Of a stretch of 8,988 bases of DNA, positions 1 to 5,474 are shown piece after piece (position 1 is the stretch's first letter; each line of letters begins with the position of its first letter). The DNA is from Deltaproteobacteria bacterium (GTDB lineage: Bacteria > Desulfobacterota > Desulfarculia > Adiutricales > Adiutricaceae). Both the position numbers and the translations under genes were made by a program. Location: the NCBI GenBank assembly GCA_031257955.1, contig JAIRNQ010000206.1, positions 1 through 8,988 on the forward strand, read 5' to 3'. The notes under the pieces are model-generated. The model saw only the letters and a list, made by a program, of their open reading frames with translations. It searched no databases and had not been told where the DNA came from.

Positions 1-345
1 AATAAAAAACACACTGCAATATGTCTATTGACTTGTAATTATTTCTTAATGTAATATAATTAAATAATATGACTAAGACTATAAATAGAAATAAACAGTT
101 ATATACTATAACTAAATAATCAATATATAAAATTATAGGTCTTAGATGGTAATAATAACCATATCAAAATTTTTGACGCTTTTGTACTGCTCGTTCAGGG
201 CTACGGAATGTCTTACCAGGTTAAATTACTGTCATTAAGGTTGTTATAACCTATAACTAATCGATATAATTATTATTTTTACGATTGGTCTATAATTGCG
301 ATATATACAAGGATATACTTACGCATTTGAAGCGCTAACCAAAAT
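1..345. other. AT-rich gene-free region
   Basis: This stretch is overwhelmingly A and T and contrasts sharply with the GC-richer DNA that starts near 340. I see no credible gene on either strand. It holds short repeats such as CTATAACTAA at 106-115 and 251-260, and small inverted repeats (ATGGT/ACCAT at 146-150 and 158-162; AGGTT/AACCT at 238-242 and 248-252). A less AT-rich patch at about 173-235 could be the residue of an older sequence but has no recognisable identity. It is probably an upstream intergenic region, with unknown regulatory content. Confidence 0.6.
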
Positions 346-360
346 ACCCGCCGACCTAGA

Positions 361-393
361 CTTTCACGAAACTTTCCCGAAATTTTCCCGAGT
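361..393. repeat. Three tandem 11-bp repeats
   Basis: Three head-to-tail copies sit without gaps: CTTTCACGAAA (361-371), CTTTCCCGAAA (372-382) and TTTTCCCGAGT (383-393), consensus YTTTCMCGARW. The 11-bp period is close to one helical turn, so each copy would face the same side of the DNA, as for a cooperative DNA-binding protein. They lie about 100 bases upstream of the candidate methyltransferase promoter. Just downstream are a CGACGG direct repeat (399-404 and 408-413) and the palindrome CGGCGCCG (402-409). An operator role is inferred; no regulator gene is visible. Confidence 0.5.
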
Positions 394-449
394 TTGGGCG
401 ACGGCGCCGACGGATTTCAGGACTAAAAGGGTCCATGAGGAAATAGGCT

Positions 450-461
450 AAAATTAATTTT
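450..461. repeat. 12-bp perfect palindrome AAAATTAATTTT
   Basis: A perfect 12-bp palindrome lies between the 11-bp repeats and the candidate promoter. The overlapping TAAAAT (449-454) resembles a -10 box but has no good -35 at the right distance. Its role is unknown. Such AT palindromes arise easily by chance, so this is recorded mainly as a possible binding site. Confidence 0.25.
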
Positions 462-495
462 GTCGTGAACGTCCTGAGAAAGGCCATTAAAGGCG

Positions 496-524
496 TTGAC
501 AAAATGGGTCCCCCGTGTTACTTT
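496..524 (+). promoter_or_regulatory. Candidate sigma-70 promoter for the methyltransferase leader
   Basis: A perfect -35 box TTGACA (496-501) is followed after 17 bases by TACTTT (519-524), which keeps the important first, second and last positions of a -10 box. Transcription would begin near 531 and give a leader of about 175 bases before the ATG at 707. Rivals are a second TTGACA at 533-538, which lacks a properly spaced -10, and a perfect TATAAT at 575-580, which lacks a -35. Placement is therefore tentative. Confidence 0.3.
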
Positions 525-540
525 AGCTTAAATTGACAAA

Positions 541-597
541 TGGCTTATATGAAGTAAGCCAAAGACTTTTAACGTATAATTTTGCGCCGTTTTGGCT
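541..597 (+). promoter_or_regulatory. Leader stem-loop with competing alternative pairing
   Basis: TGGCTTA (541-547) pairs with TAAGCCA (555-561) around a seven-base loop. The right arm also carries AGCCAAA (557-563), which can instead pair with TTTGGCT (591-597). The two stems cannot form together. In addition, ATGGCT (540-545) can pair, with one G-U, to GGCCAT (604-609), which is the foot of the terminator immediately downstream. This is the architecture of an attenuator or riboswitch-like leader. No known riboswitch consensus was recognised. Confidence 0.4.
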
Positions 598-605
598 CAC
601 GAAGG

Positions 606-645
606 CCATCTTATCCCCATTAATTGGGATAAGGTGGTTTTTTTT
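606..645 (+). terminator. Intrinsic terminator in the methyltransferase leader
   Basis: The arm at 606-617 (CCATCTTATCCC) pairs with 626-637 (GGGATAAGGTGG) to give a 12-bp stem with one G-U pair and an 8-base loop, followed directly by eight T residues (638-645). This is a textbook Rho-independent terminator. It lies only about 60 bases before the methyltransferase ATG, with no gene ahead of it on this strand. Its likely job is conditional termination of the leader transcript, although it could instead block transcription arriving from further upstream. Confidence 0.8.
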
Positions 646-699
646 GTTTAATCGCCGGGCGCGGCCAGCCAAGGCTGCCAAGGGGCCCATTGAAGGGGG

Positions 700-709
700 T
701 AAGAATATG
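700..709 (+). promoter_or_regulatory. Ribosome binding site deciding the methyltransferase start
   Basis: The purine-rich GAAGGGGGTAAG at 692-703 lies just before ATG 707. An in-frame TTG at 533 would add 58 residues, but these are translated from the terminator hairpin and its T-run and look non-protein-like (hydrophobic and Arg-rich). The ATG with this Shine-Dalgarno sequence is therefore preferred. Confidence 0.75.
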
Positions 710-1477
710 CTCGAAAACGTTTCGCTCCAAGAAATGGTTGAACGAAAGTGGTCCTCCAGGGCCCAGAGTTACTCGGACCTCATCCATGAAGAGTTGAACG
801 GTCATAAAAAAGGGGCCTGGCTTAAGGAGATTGATTCGCTGGTGTCGTTTAGTGACTCCCGGACGCCTAGGGTTTTGGACATAGGAACCGGGCCGGGTTT
901 TTTCTCCATTGTCCTTACGGAAAATGGTTGGCGGGTCACGGGCATAGACTGCGCCAAGGACATGCTGAAAGTTGCCAAGGCCAACGCCGCCGAATATGGG
1001 GTCTCGCCGGAGTTTTTGGAGATGGACAGCCATAAGTTAGGCTTTTCAGACAATACCTTCGATCTGCTCCTATGCCGGAACGTTACCTGGACCCTCTATG
1101 ATCCGCTGGCCGCTTACGTTGAATGGCGAAGGGTTCTGCGCCCGGGAGGCTACCTTCTCATCTTTGACGCCAATTGGTACCGTCACTTATTTGATCGAGA
1201 GGCTTTGGAGCGAAAAATGGAAGCCGAACGGAAAGCCAAGGAACTCTATGGCCTGGACCTCTTCGTCGAAGAAAACCCCCAACAGAGTTCCAGCATGTAC
1301 GCCTCGCTGCCCATGGGCCGCTTTCAAAGGCCAGAGTGGGACCGGGAACGCCTGACCGAGCTGGGCTTCAGGGACATCCTAATCGACAATAGCCTAAGCG
1401 AAAGGGTACTTGACGATGGTGAGCGTCTCCAGTATTCGGCGACGCCCATGTTTTCTATTCGGGCCATCAAGGGATAA
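707..1477 (+). CDS. Class I SAM-dependent methyltransferase
   Basis: The product is a 256-residue cytoplasmic methyltransferase of the UbiE/Methyltransf_11 type. SAM-binding motif I is VLDIGTGPG (56-64), followed by the acidic residue at the end of the next strand (VTGID, D81), the motif MDSHKLGFSDNTFDLLLCRN (106-125) and LRPGGYLLIFD (144-154). A short N-terminal region with W15 and R18 followed by a helical stretch is typical of small-molecule methyltransferases, and the last 90 residues form a probable substrate-binding cap. The acceptor cannot be read from the sequence. Its place at the head of a peptide/nickel-class ABC importer suggests that it modifies the imported ligand or a metal-binding compound, by analogy with metallophore loci; this is inference. 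The gene has its own attenuator-like leader and is separated from the permeases by a 216-base AT-rich gap, so it may be regulated separately. Confidence 0.9.
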   Translation: MLENVSLQEMVERKWSSRAQSYSDLIHEELNGHKKGAWLKEIDSLVSFSDSRTPRVLDIGTGPGFFSIVLTENGWRVTGIDCAKDMLKVAKANAAEYGVSPEFLEMDSHKLGFSDNTFDLLLCRNVTWTLYDPLAAYVEWRRVLRPGGYLLIFDANWYRHLFDREALERKMEAERKAKELYGLDLFVEENPQQSSSMYASLPMGRFQRPEWDRERLTELGFRDILIDNSLSERVLDDGERLQYSATPMFSIRAIKG

Positions 1478-1478
1478 A

Positions 1479-1496
1479 TTAAGCGTTAGCGCTTAA
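1479..1496. repeat. Short palindrome after the methyltransferase gene
   Basis: TTAAGCG (1479-1485) pairs with CGCTTAA (1490-1496) around the loop TTAG, starting just after the stop codon. Only a weak TTTT follows a few bases later. It could be a weak terminator or an operator; the stem is too short and AT-rich to decide. Confidence 0.3.
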
Positions 1497-1565
1497 ACGT
1501 TTTACCATATTTAATTTAATAGAAATGTTCTTGGGAAAATGGCCTTACCCGTTTGGTTTTAAGGT

Positions 1566-1666
1566 AACTTTGGTCTACATTTAATTATTTAAAAACTCTT
1601 TTCAATAAAAACTATTAATATAACGTTGGTCCGTGACCCAAAGATGCCCTCGGGTCAGCTTTGGTC
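1566..1666 (+). promoter_or_regulatory. Possible leader with repeated TTGGTC motif and alternative stems
   Basis: The AT-rich gap before permease 1 holds three copies of A(A/G)C(T/G)TTGGTC: 1566-1575, 1622-1631 and 1657-1666. The segment GACCCAAAG (1635-1643) can pair, with one bulged C, either with TTGGTC just upstream (1626-1631) or with CTTTGGTC downstream (1659-1666), so the two hairpins exclude each other. This gap could carry a promoter and leader for the transporter genes. I could not assign a convincing -35/-10 pair. Confidence 0.3.
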
Positions 1667-1693
1667 GGTAGTAAAGGGAAACAAAGGATCGCC

Positions 1694-2635
1694 GTGCTGA
1701 AATACGTATACCGTCGGCTATTGCAGCTCATTCCCATATTAATAGGCATAACGGTCATAAACTTTGGCATTATGTTCCTGTCGCCTAGCGATCCGGCCGA
1801 ACGGGAGCTGGTGTTGAGGGGGATGATGGTTTCCCAGGAAACCTTGGACGCCATGAGGGCCGACTTGGGCCTCGACCGACCGTTTTGGGTTCAGTACGGC
1901 CACTGGACGTTAAACCTCCTTCGGGGCGATTTGGGAAATTCCTACGCCTCGGGTAGGCCGGTCATGACCGAGATAAGGGAACGCTTACCCCATACCATAT
2001 CGTTGGCCGCCGGGGCCATGCTCATGACCATGGTCGTTTCCATCCCCCTTGGGTTATTGGCGGCGGTTAGGCAAAACGGCATTTGGGATTACCTGATTAG
2101 GGTCGCTACTTTCGTTGGCGGTACCATGCCCGGTTTTTTGGTGGGCCTACTGTTGATATACGTTTTCGCCCTGAGGCTCAACTGGCAACCGGTCATAAGC
2201 GACGGGAGCCTACGAAGCATGATCCTTCCGGTAATCACCTTGGCCTTGGCCATGACTTGCAAGTATATAAGGCAAATCAGGGCGGCCATCCTTGAAGAGC
2301 TGGACAAGGAATACGTTTGGGGGGCCAGGGCCAGGGGAGTTAAGGAAAAGTACATCCTCTACAGGAACGTCCTTAAAAATTCAATGCTAACCATTATCAC
2401 TTTGGTGGGGCTGTCGGTTGGCTACCTTCTGGGAGGGACGGCCATAGTCGAGATTATCTTCACCTGGCCCGGCATGGGTAAACTGGTCATGGACGCCATT
2501 AACATGCGCGACTACCCCGTGGTCCAAGGTTACGTGATTTGGATGGCCATTATTTTTGTGTCCGTGAACCTTCTGACCGATTTGTCTTACCGTTTCCTTA
2601 ACCCCAGGATCCGTTTGTCGAACGAACTGGCCTAA
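1694..2635 (+). CDS. ABC transporter permease, DppB/NikB family
   Basis: This is one of the two inner-membrane subunits forming the translocation pore of a peptide/nickel-type importer. The 313-residue length is normal for the family. It opens with the characteristic basic-plus-hydrophobic start YVYRRLLQLIPILIGITVI (about 4-22), followed by the periplasmic region with DLGLDRPFWVQYGHW (57-71) and RGDLGNS (77-83), then membrane segments near 101-125, 137-162, 175-190, 232-256 and 279-297. The cytoplasmic EAA-like coupling loop, EELDKEYVWGARARG and onward (201-229), contacts the ATPases. GTG 1694 is chosen as start because AAAGGA (1683-1688) lies five bases upstream and the family N-terminus begins here. 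An upstream TTG at 1661 would add 11 residues inside a possible hairpin. The gene ends 16 bases before the next permease and is surely cotranscribed with it. Confidence 0.93.
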   Translation: MLKYVYRRLLQLIPILIGITVINFGIMFLSPSDPAERELVLRGMMVSQETLDAMRADLGLDRPFWVQYGHWTLNLLRGDLGNSYASGRPVMTEIRERLPHTISLAAGAMLMTMVVSIPLGLLAAVRQNGIWDYLIRVATFVGGTMPGFLVGLLLIYVFALRLNWQPVISDGSLRSMILPVITLALAMTCKYIRQIRAAILEELDKEYVWGARARGVKEKYILYRNVLKNSMLTIITLVGLSVGYLLGGTAIVEIIFTWPGMGKLVMDAINMRDYPVVQGYVIWMAIIFVSVNLLTDLSYRFLNPRIRLSNELA

Positions 2636-2640
2636 AACCC

Positions 2641-2657
2641 CGCCACCGTCGGTGGCG
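2641..2657 (+). repeat. GC-rich hairpin over the permease 2 start codon
   Basis: CGCCACC (2641-2647) and GGTGGCG (2651-2657) form a perfect 7-bp stem with loop GTC. It begins five bases after the permease 1 stop codon, and its right arm contains the GTG at 2652. In mRNA it would bury that start codon unless ribosomes finishing permease 1 open it. This implies translational coupling or that the true start lies further downstream. Confidence 0.5.
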
Positions 2658-3572
2658 ACTCAGCCCCAAAGCGGTGCCCAAGGGCACCGGGCGGGGCCAG
2701 GTTACGGGCCCAAAGGTGATGAATTGGCGATAGTCCCAAAGATAGCCGATCCGGTTAAAATCAGGTTCCTGGTCTTTTCGGCCTTGACTCTCTTGATTTT
2801 CGCCTTGGCTTTGTTGGGGCCGTATTTGGCCCCCAACGATCCCATCAAATCAAACTTTACCAAGGTAAACCAGCCCCCATCCCTGGAGTACCCTTTCGGG
2901 ACGGATAAGCTCGGAAGGTGTTTGTTTTCCCGGGTTATCTGCGGGGCTAGGGTCACCATTTTTTCCTCACTGCTCTTGGTCGGGATAATATTCGCTTTTG
3001 GGACGGCGGTGGGGGTGGTTTCCAGTTACGTCGGCGGGCGTCTGGACACGTTATGTATGCGAGTAACCGATATCGTCTTGGCCTTTCCCGACATGGTCTT
3101 GGCCATAGCCGTGGCCGGTTTTTTGGGAGGCGGGCTTGCCAACGCCATCATAACCCTTGCTTGCGTCAGCTGGACCAAGTACGCCCGTCTGGCCAGAAGC
3201 CAGGTTTTGGGCTTGCGGGAACAGACTTTCATGGAAGCGGCAAAACTCGCCGGCAACTCAACCCCGCGTATCATCTTCAGACATATCCTACCCAACGCCC
3301 TGAGCCCGTTGGTAGTGACCGCCGCCCTGGACATAGGGGTCATGATTATTGGCGTGGCCGGGCTCTCCTTTCTGGGCCTGGGGGTAAGGCCGCCCACCCC
3401 TGAGTGGGGCGCCATGTTAAACGACGGGCGGGCATATTTTCAGCGCTTTCCGGGGACCATATTTTTTCCCGGGGCGGCCATCTTCCTCTCGATCATGGTA
3501 TTTAACTTGTTTGGTGACAGCCTTCGGGACTGGCTGGCACCCCGCCCGGCGGTGACGGAACCCACGGAATAG
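2652..3572 (+). CDS. ABC transporter permease, DppC/NikC family
   Basis: This is the second pore-forming membrane subunit, 306 residues as drawn. The order is a hydrophilic N-terminus, transmembrane segment 1 (about 38-61, ending LGPYLAPNDP), the family hallmark PFGTDKLGRCLFSRVICGARVT (81-102), membrane segments near 103-125, 139-157 and 160-174, the EAA coupling loop EAAKLAGNSTPRIIFRHILPNALSP (195-219), then GLSFLGLGVRPPTPEWGAMLNDGR (237-260) and a final membrane segment (about 271-288). The start is uncertain. GTG 2652 has no Shine-Dalgarno sequence and sits in a hairpin. In-frame TTG 2724 follows AAAGGTGAT (2712-2720) and would give 282 residues, removing a Gly/Gln-rich stretch that looks non-conserved. 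It pairs with the DppB/NikB-type permease just upstream and should supply half of the pore. Confidence 0.92.
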   Translation: MATQPQSGAQGHRAGPGYGPKGDELAIVPKIADPVKIRFLVFSALTLLIFALALLGPYLAPNDPIKSNFTKVNQPPSLEYPFGTDKLGRCLFSRVICGARVTIFSSLLLVGIIFAFGTAVGVVSSYVGGRLDTLCMRVTDIVLAFPDMVLAIAVAGFLGGGLANAIITLACVSWTKYARLARSQVLGLREQTFMEAAKLAGNSTPRIIFRHILPNALSPLVVTAALDIGVMIIGVAGLSFLGLGVRPPTPEWGAMLNDGRAYFQRFPGTIFFPGAAIFLSIMVFNLFGDSLRDWLAPRPAVTEPTE

Positions 3573-3776
3573 CCGTCCCAGTCCTCGTCCCATCTACCGC
3601 CAAGCCCTTCACCCGAAGGGCTTGGCGAAGGGCCGGGGAAGGGGGCGGACACCGGAAAAACGGTCCCTGGACAGATTCCTTATGGAGCGGACCGAAAGCT
3701 TCGGCCCGACCCCGTTTAACCGTTAACCCTATCGTTTGGACCCATCGGTGAGATGGGGATCGTCATTGGTGACTGT
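3573..3776 (+). other. Structured intergenic region before binding-protein copy 1
   Basis: This 204-base gap holds the REP-like hairpin (3598-3627), a bulged stem GGACACCG/CGGTCC at about 3647-3666, CCGAA/TTCGG (3692-3696 and 3700-3704), a TTAACC repeat near 3716-3728, and CCCATC/GATGGG (3741-3746 and 3752-3757). There is no ORF of note. The part from 3724 on is repeated before copy 2. There the last stem is damaged, because T3754 corresponds to A5452. GGTGA (3768-3772) is the probable ribosome binding site. No convincing promoter was found. Confidence 0.5.
3598..3627. repeat. REP-like perfect hairpin between permease and binding-protein genes
   Basis: CGCCAAGCCCTTC (3598-3610) and GAAGGGCTTGGCG (3615-3627) form a perfect 13-bp stem with loop ACCC. 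No T-run follows, so it is not an intrinsic terminator. The CCCTTC/GAAGGG core and the G-rich tail (GAAGGGCCGGGG) resemble the REP-type intergenic repeats of many proteobacteria. Its position, 26 bases after permease 2 and ahead of the binding-protein gene, suits a processing or stability element that protects mRNA ends and lets the binding protein be made in excess. Other genomic copies would be needed to call it a true REP. Confidence 0.6.
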
Positions 3777-5309
3777 ATGTTAAAACGAAGAGTTTTATTG
3801 GCGTTGGCCATAGTTTCGGCGGCGGTTTTGTCGATCGCCGTTTTTTCGGGCGGGCAGATTCAGGCCCAGTCTGGGGTTAAGGACCTCAAATACGGTTCCA
3901 CTTTCGTGTATAGCTCTCTGGATCCGGCGGACAATTTTTCTGGCTGGTTTTCGGTGGAGTTGGGACTTCTCGAAACGCTGGCCAAATTGGACGATCGGAT
4001 GCGTCCGATTCCCCATTTGGCCGAGTCGATAGAGAACGTCGAACCGACGACTTGGAAGGTTACCCTCAAAGACGGGGTTAAATTCCATAACGGTCAGCCC
4101 CTGACCGCCCAAGCGGCGAAAGATAGCCTAGAGAGGGTCATTGGGCTAAACGAAAGGGCCAAAACCGGCCTTTTGATCGAATCGATCGCGGTGGACGGAC
4201 GGGTCTTAACGATAAAGACCACTACCCCGCACCCGACTTTTATCAATGCCCTGTGCGATCCTTTCGCCTCCATAGTCTTTACGGGCGAACTGACTCCCAC
4301 GGTCGTTTACGGAACCGGGCCTTTCAAGGTAGATAACTTCATACCCAACGGAAACGCCTATCTGGTCCGTTTTGACGATTATTGGGGTGGCAAACCCAAG
4401 CTCGATAAGTATACCTACGTTTACCAAGCCGATCCCGGAACCTTGACCATGGCCTTGCAATCCGGCGAGATCGACGCCAGCTGCGACATTCCCGGTCCCA
4501 GCCGGCAGCTCTTTCGGGATAAGCCCGATTATAATATTTTATCCACGGCTTCCTCTAGGGTTTTGTTTCTGTACTATAACCTAAAAAACGCCATTATTGG
4601 TGATGTTGCCGTTAGAAAGGCCATTAACATGGCCTTGGACAAAGCGACTTACTGCGACGTTTTACTGGACGGCGCCTGCCGAGTCGCCACCAGCCTGTTT
4701 CCCGATTACTTGCCCTACTCGGGCGACCGGGTAAAAGGCACGGCCTTCGATCTTGAAGGGGCCAAAGCCGCGCTGGAGGCCGCCGGTTACAAGGCTGGCG
4801 CCGACGGTATCCGGGCCAAGGACGGAAAACCTTTATCCATTACCATAAGCACCTATACCAGCCGGGTGGAGCTACCAATCCTGGCCGAGGCCATCCAGGC
4901 CCAGCTGCGGGAAATAGGCATAGACGTTAAATTGGACGTGATGGAAAGCGTGGAAGAAAAACTTCAAGCCGGTGACTTTGAAATAATCATTTATTCATTG
5001 GTGACCACGCCCCTGGGCGACCCACAGTCCATGCTCGACAATCTCCTTAAGTCGACCGGCGCCTATAATTACGGCAAATTTGCCGATCCAGAAACCGACA
5101 AACAGATTGCCGAGTTGACCGGAGAATTCGATCAAGCCAAGCGGATAGAGTTGGCAGTGAACATCCAGAAAAAGGCTATGGAAGAAAACGCCTTTGGCTT
5201 CATCGGCCACCAGAACCGGACCCTGATTTCCAGGAAAGGCGTGGTGGATCTGCCCAATCATCCCTCGGATATCGACGGGGTAAACGCCAAAACCGATCTG
5301 GTTCGTTAA
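3777..5309 (+). CDS. ABC transporter periplasmic substrate-binding protein (SBP_bac_5), intact copy
   Basis: The 510-residue extracytoplasmic binding protein of the DppA/NikA/OppA superfamily captures the ligand and delivers it to the permeases. A Sec signal peptide is clear: KRR at 3-5, a hydrophobic core to about 23, and likely cleavage after A30 (IQA|QSG). There is no lipobox cysteine, so it is probably a free periplasmic protein. Family landmarks are WKVTLKDGVKFHNGQPLTA (93-111), GTGPFKV (179-185), DYWGGKPKLDKY (201-212), NLKNAIIGDVAVRKAINMALD (268-288) and TTPLGDPQ (410-417); the last resembles the GDPQ segment of nickel/opine-type binding proteins. ATG 3777 is chosen over in-frame ATG 3753 because the second copy conserves only the former and the signal peptide begins there. 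The ligand is unknown; peptide, opine or nickel-chelate are all possible. Confidence 0.93.
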   Translation: MLKRRVLLALAIVSAAVLSIAVFSGGQIQAQSGVKDLKYGSTFVYSSLDPADNFSGWFSVELGLLETLAKLDDRMRPIPHLAESIENVEPTTWKVTLKDGVKFHNGQPLTAQAAKDSLERVIGLNERAKTGLLIESIAVDGRVLTIKTTTPHPTFINALCDPFASIVFTGELTPTVVYGTGPFKVDNFIPNGNAYLVRFDDYWGGKPKLDKYTYVYQADPGTLTMALQSGEIDASCDIPGPSRQLFRDKPDYNILSTASSRVLFLYYNLKNAIIGDVAVRKAINMALDKATYCDVLLDGACRVATSLFPDYLPYSGDRVKGTAFDLEGAKAALEAAGYKAGADGIRAKDGKPLSITISTYTSRVELPILAEAIQAQLREIGIDVKLDVMESVEEKLQAGDFEIIIYSLVTTPLGDPQSMLDNLLKSTGAYNYGKFADPETDKQIAELTGEFDQAKRIELAVNIQKKAMEENAFGFIGHQNRTLISRKGVVDLPNHPSDIDGVNAKTDLVR

Positions 5310-5345
5310 AACCCGTCTTTTATCCAACCCAGAGTCCGCTCAACT

Positions 5346-5365
5346 CCCCAGGCCTTGGCCTGGGG
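5346..5365 (+). repeat. 3' hairpin after binding-protein copy 1
   Basis: CCCCAGGCC and GGCCTGGGG face each other across TT, giving a strong GC stem. In RNA the inner pairs probably open into a CCTTGG loop. There is no T-run, so it is more likely a 3' stabilising or attenuating element than a full terminator. It is followed directly by AGGAA, a good Shine-Dalgarno sequence that now serves only a gene relic. An identical copy lies at 7043-7062. Confidence 0.6.
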
Positions 5366-5377
5366 AGGAATAATTCC

Positions 5378-5416
5378 CTGACCGACGAATTTTTGAGAGC
5401 GAAAAATTTGAGGGTT
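5378..5416 (+). pseudogene. 13-codon relic of the ATPase gene start
   Basis: This stretch aligns without gaps with the first 13 codons of the ATPase gene at 7075. It reads LTDEFLRAKNLRV against MADELLRVENLRV. The start codon has become CTG, and the similarity ends abruptly within 5417-5422, where sequence from upstream of the binding-protein gene begins. It is the scar of the tandem duplication and cannot be functional. The upstream ribosome binding site here (GGGGAGGAA) is closer to consensus than the one at the live gene (GGGGCGGAA). Confidence 0.85.
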
Positions 5417-5428
5417 TCCTCTAACCCT
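5411..5428. repeat. Inverted repeat at the duplication junction
   Basis: AGGGTT (5411-5416) and AACCCT (5423-5428) flank the six bases TCCTCT exactly where the two repeat units join. The left arm comes from the ATPase gene start and the right arm from the binding-protein upstream region, so the hairpin was created by the rearrangement. It may reflect how the ends were joined, or it may be chance. Confidence 0.4.
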
Positions 5429-5474
5429 ATCGTTTGGACCCATCGGTGAGAAGGGGATCGTCATTGGTGAAAGA

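Larger units (their letters stand above)
3724..5417 (+). repeat. Tandem duplication, unit 1
   Basis: Unit 1 of a direct repeat of about 1.7 kb starts at TAACCCTATCG (3724) and holds a 53-base upstream region, the intact binding-protein gene, its 3' hairpin and a 13-codon relic of the ATPase start. The same order occurs in unit 2, at an offset of 1698 bases before the T deletion and 1697 after it. Homology stops within 5417-5422, which defines the junction. Confidence 0.9.

Noticed and set aside
140..235. Possible minus-strand gene remnant (reads about NLVRHSVALNEQYKSVKNF) in the less AT-rich patch
   Set aside because: Only about 26 codons are open, with no start signal and no firm family resemblance.
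575..580. Perfect TATAAT as the methyltransferase promoter
   Set aside because: No -35 box or extended -10 at the proper distance; such hexamers are common in AT-rich leaders.
533..706. N-terminal extension of the methyltransferase from TTG 533
   Set aside because: The added 58 residues are encoded by the terminator hairpin and T-run, do not look like a methyltransferase N-terminus, and ATG 707 has a strong ribosome binding site.
330..1494. 10-base inverted match AAGCGCTAAC (330-339) and GTTAGCGCTT (1485-1494) flanking the methyltransferase gene
   Set aside because: A single 10-base match between two intergenic regions is expected by chance. The similarity stops at once on both sides, and no transposase or target duplication is seen.
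3026..3415. Minus-strand ORF of 129 codons opposite permease 2, and other antisense ORFs
   Set aside because: Composition is that of antisense translation of a well-supported gene, with no recognisable domain or start signal. Other minus-strand and overlapping ORFs were rejected for the same reason.
3598..3627. Intrinsic terminator before the binding-protein gene
   Set aside because: The stem is strong, but the following bases are G-rich with no T-run.
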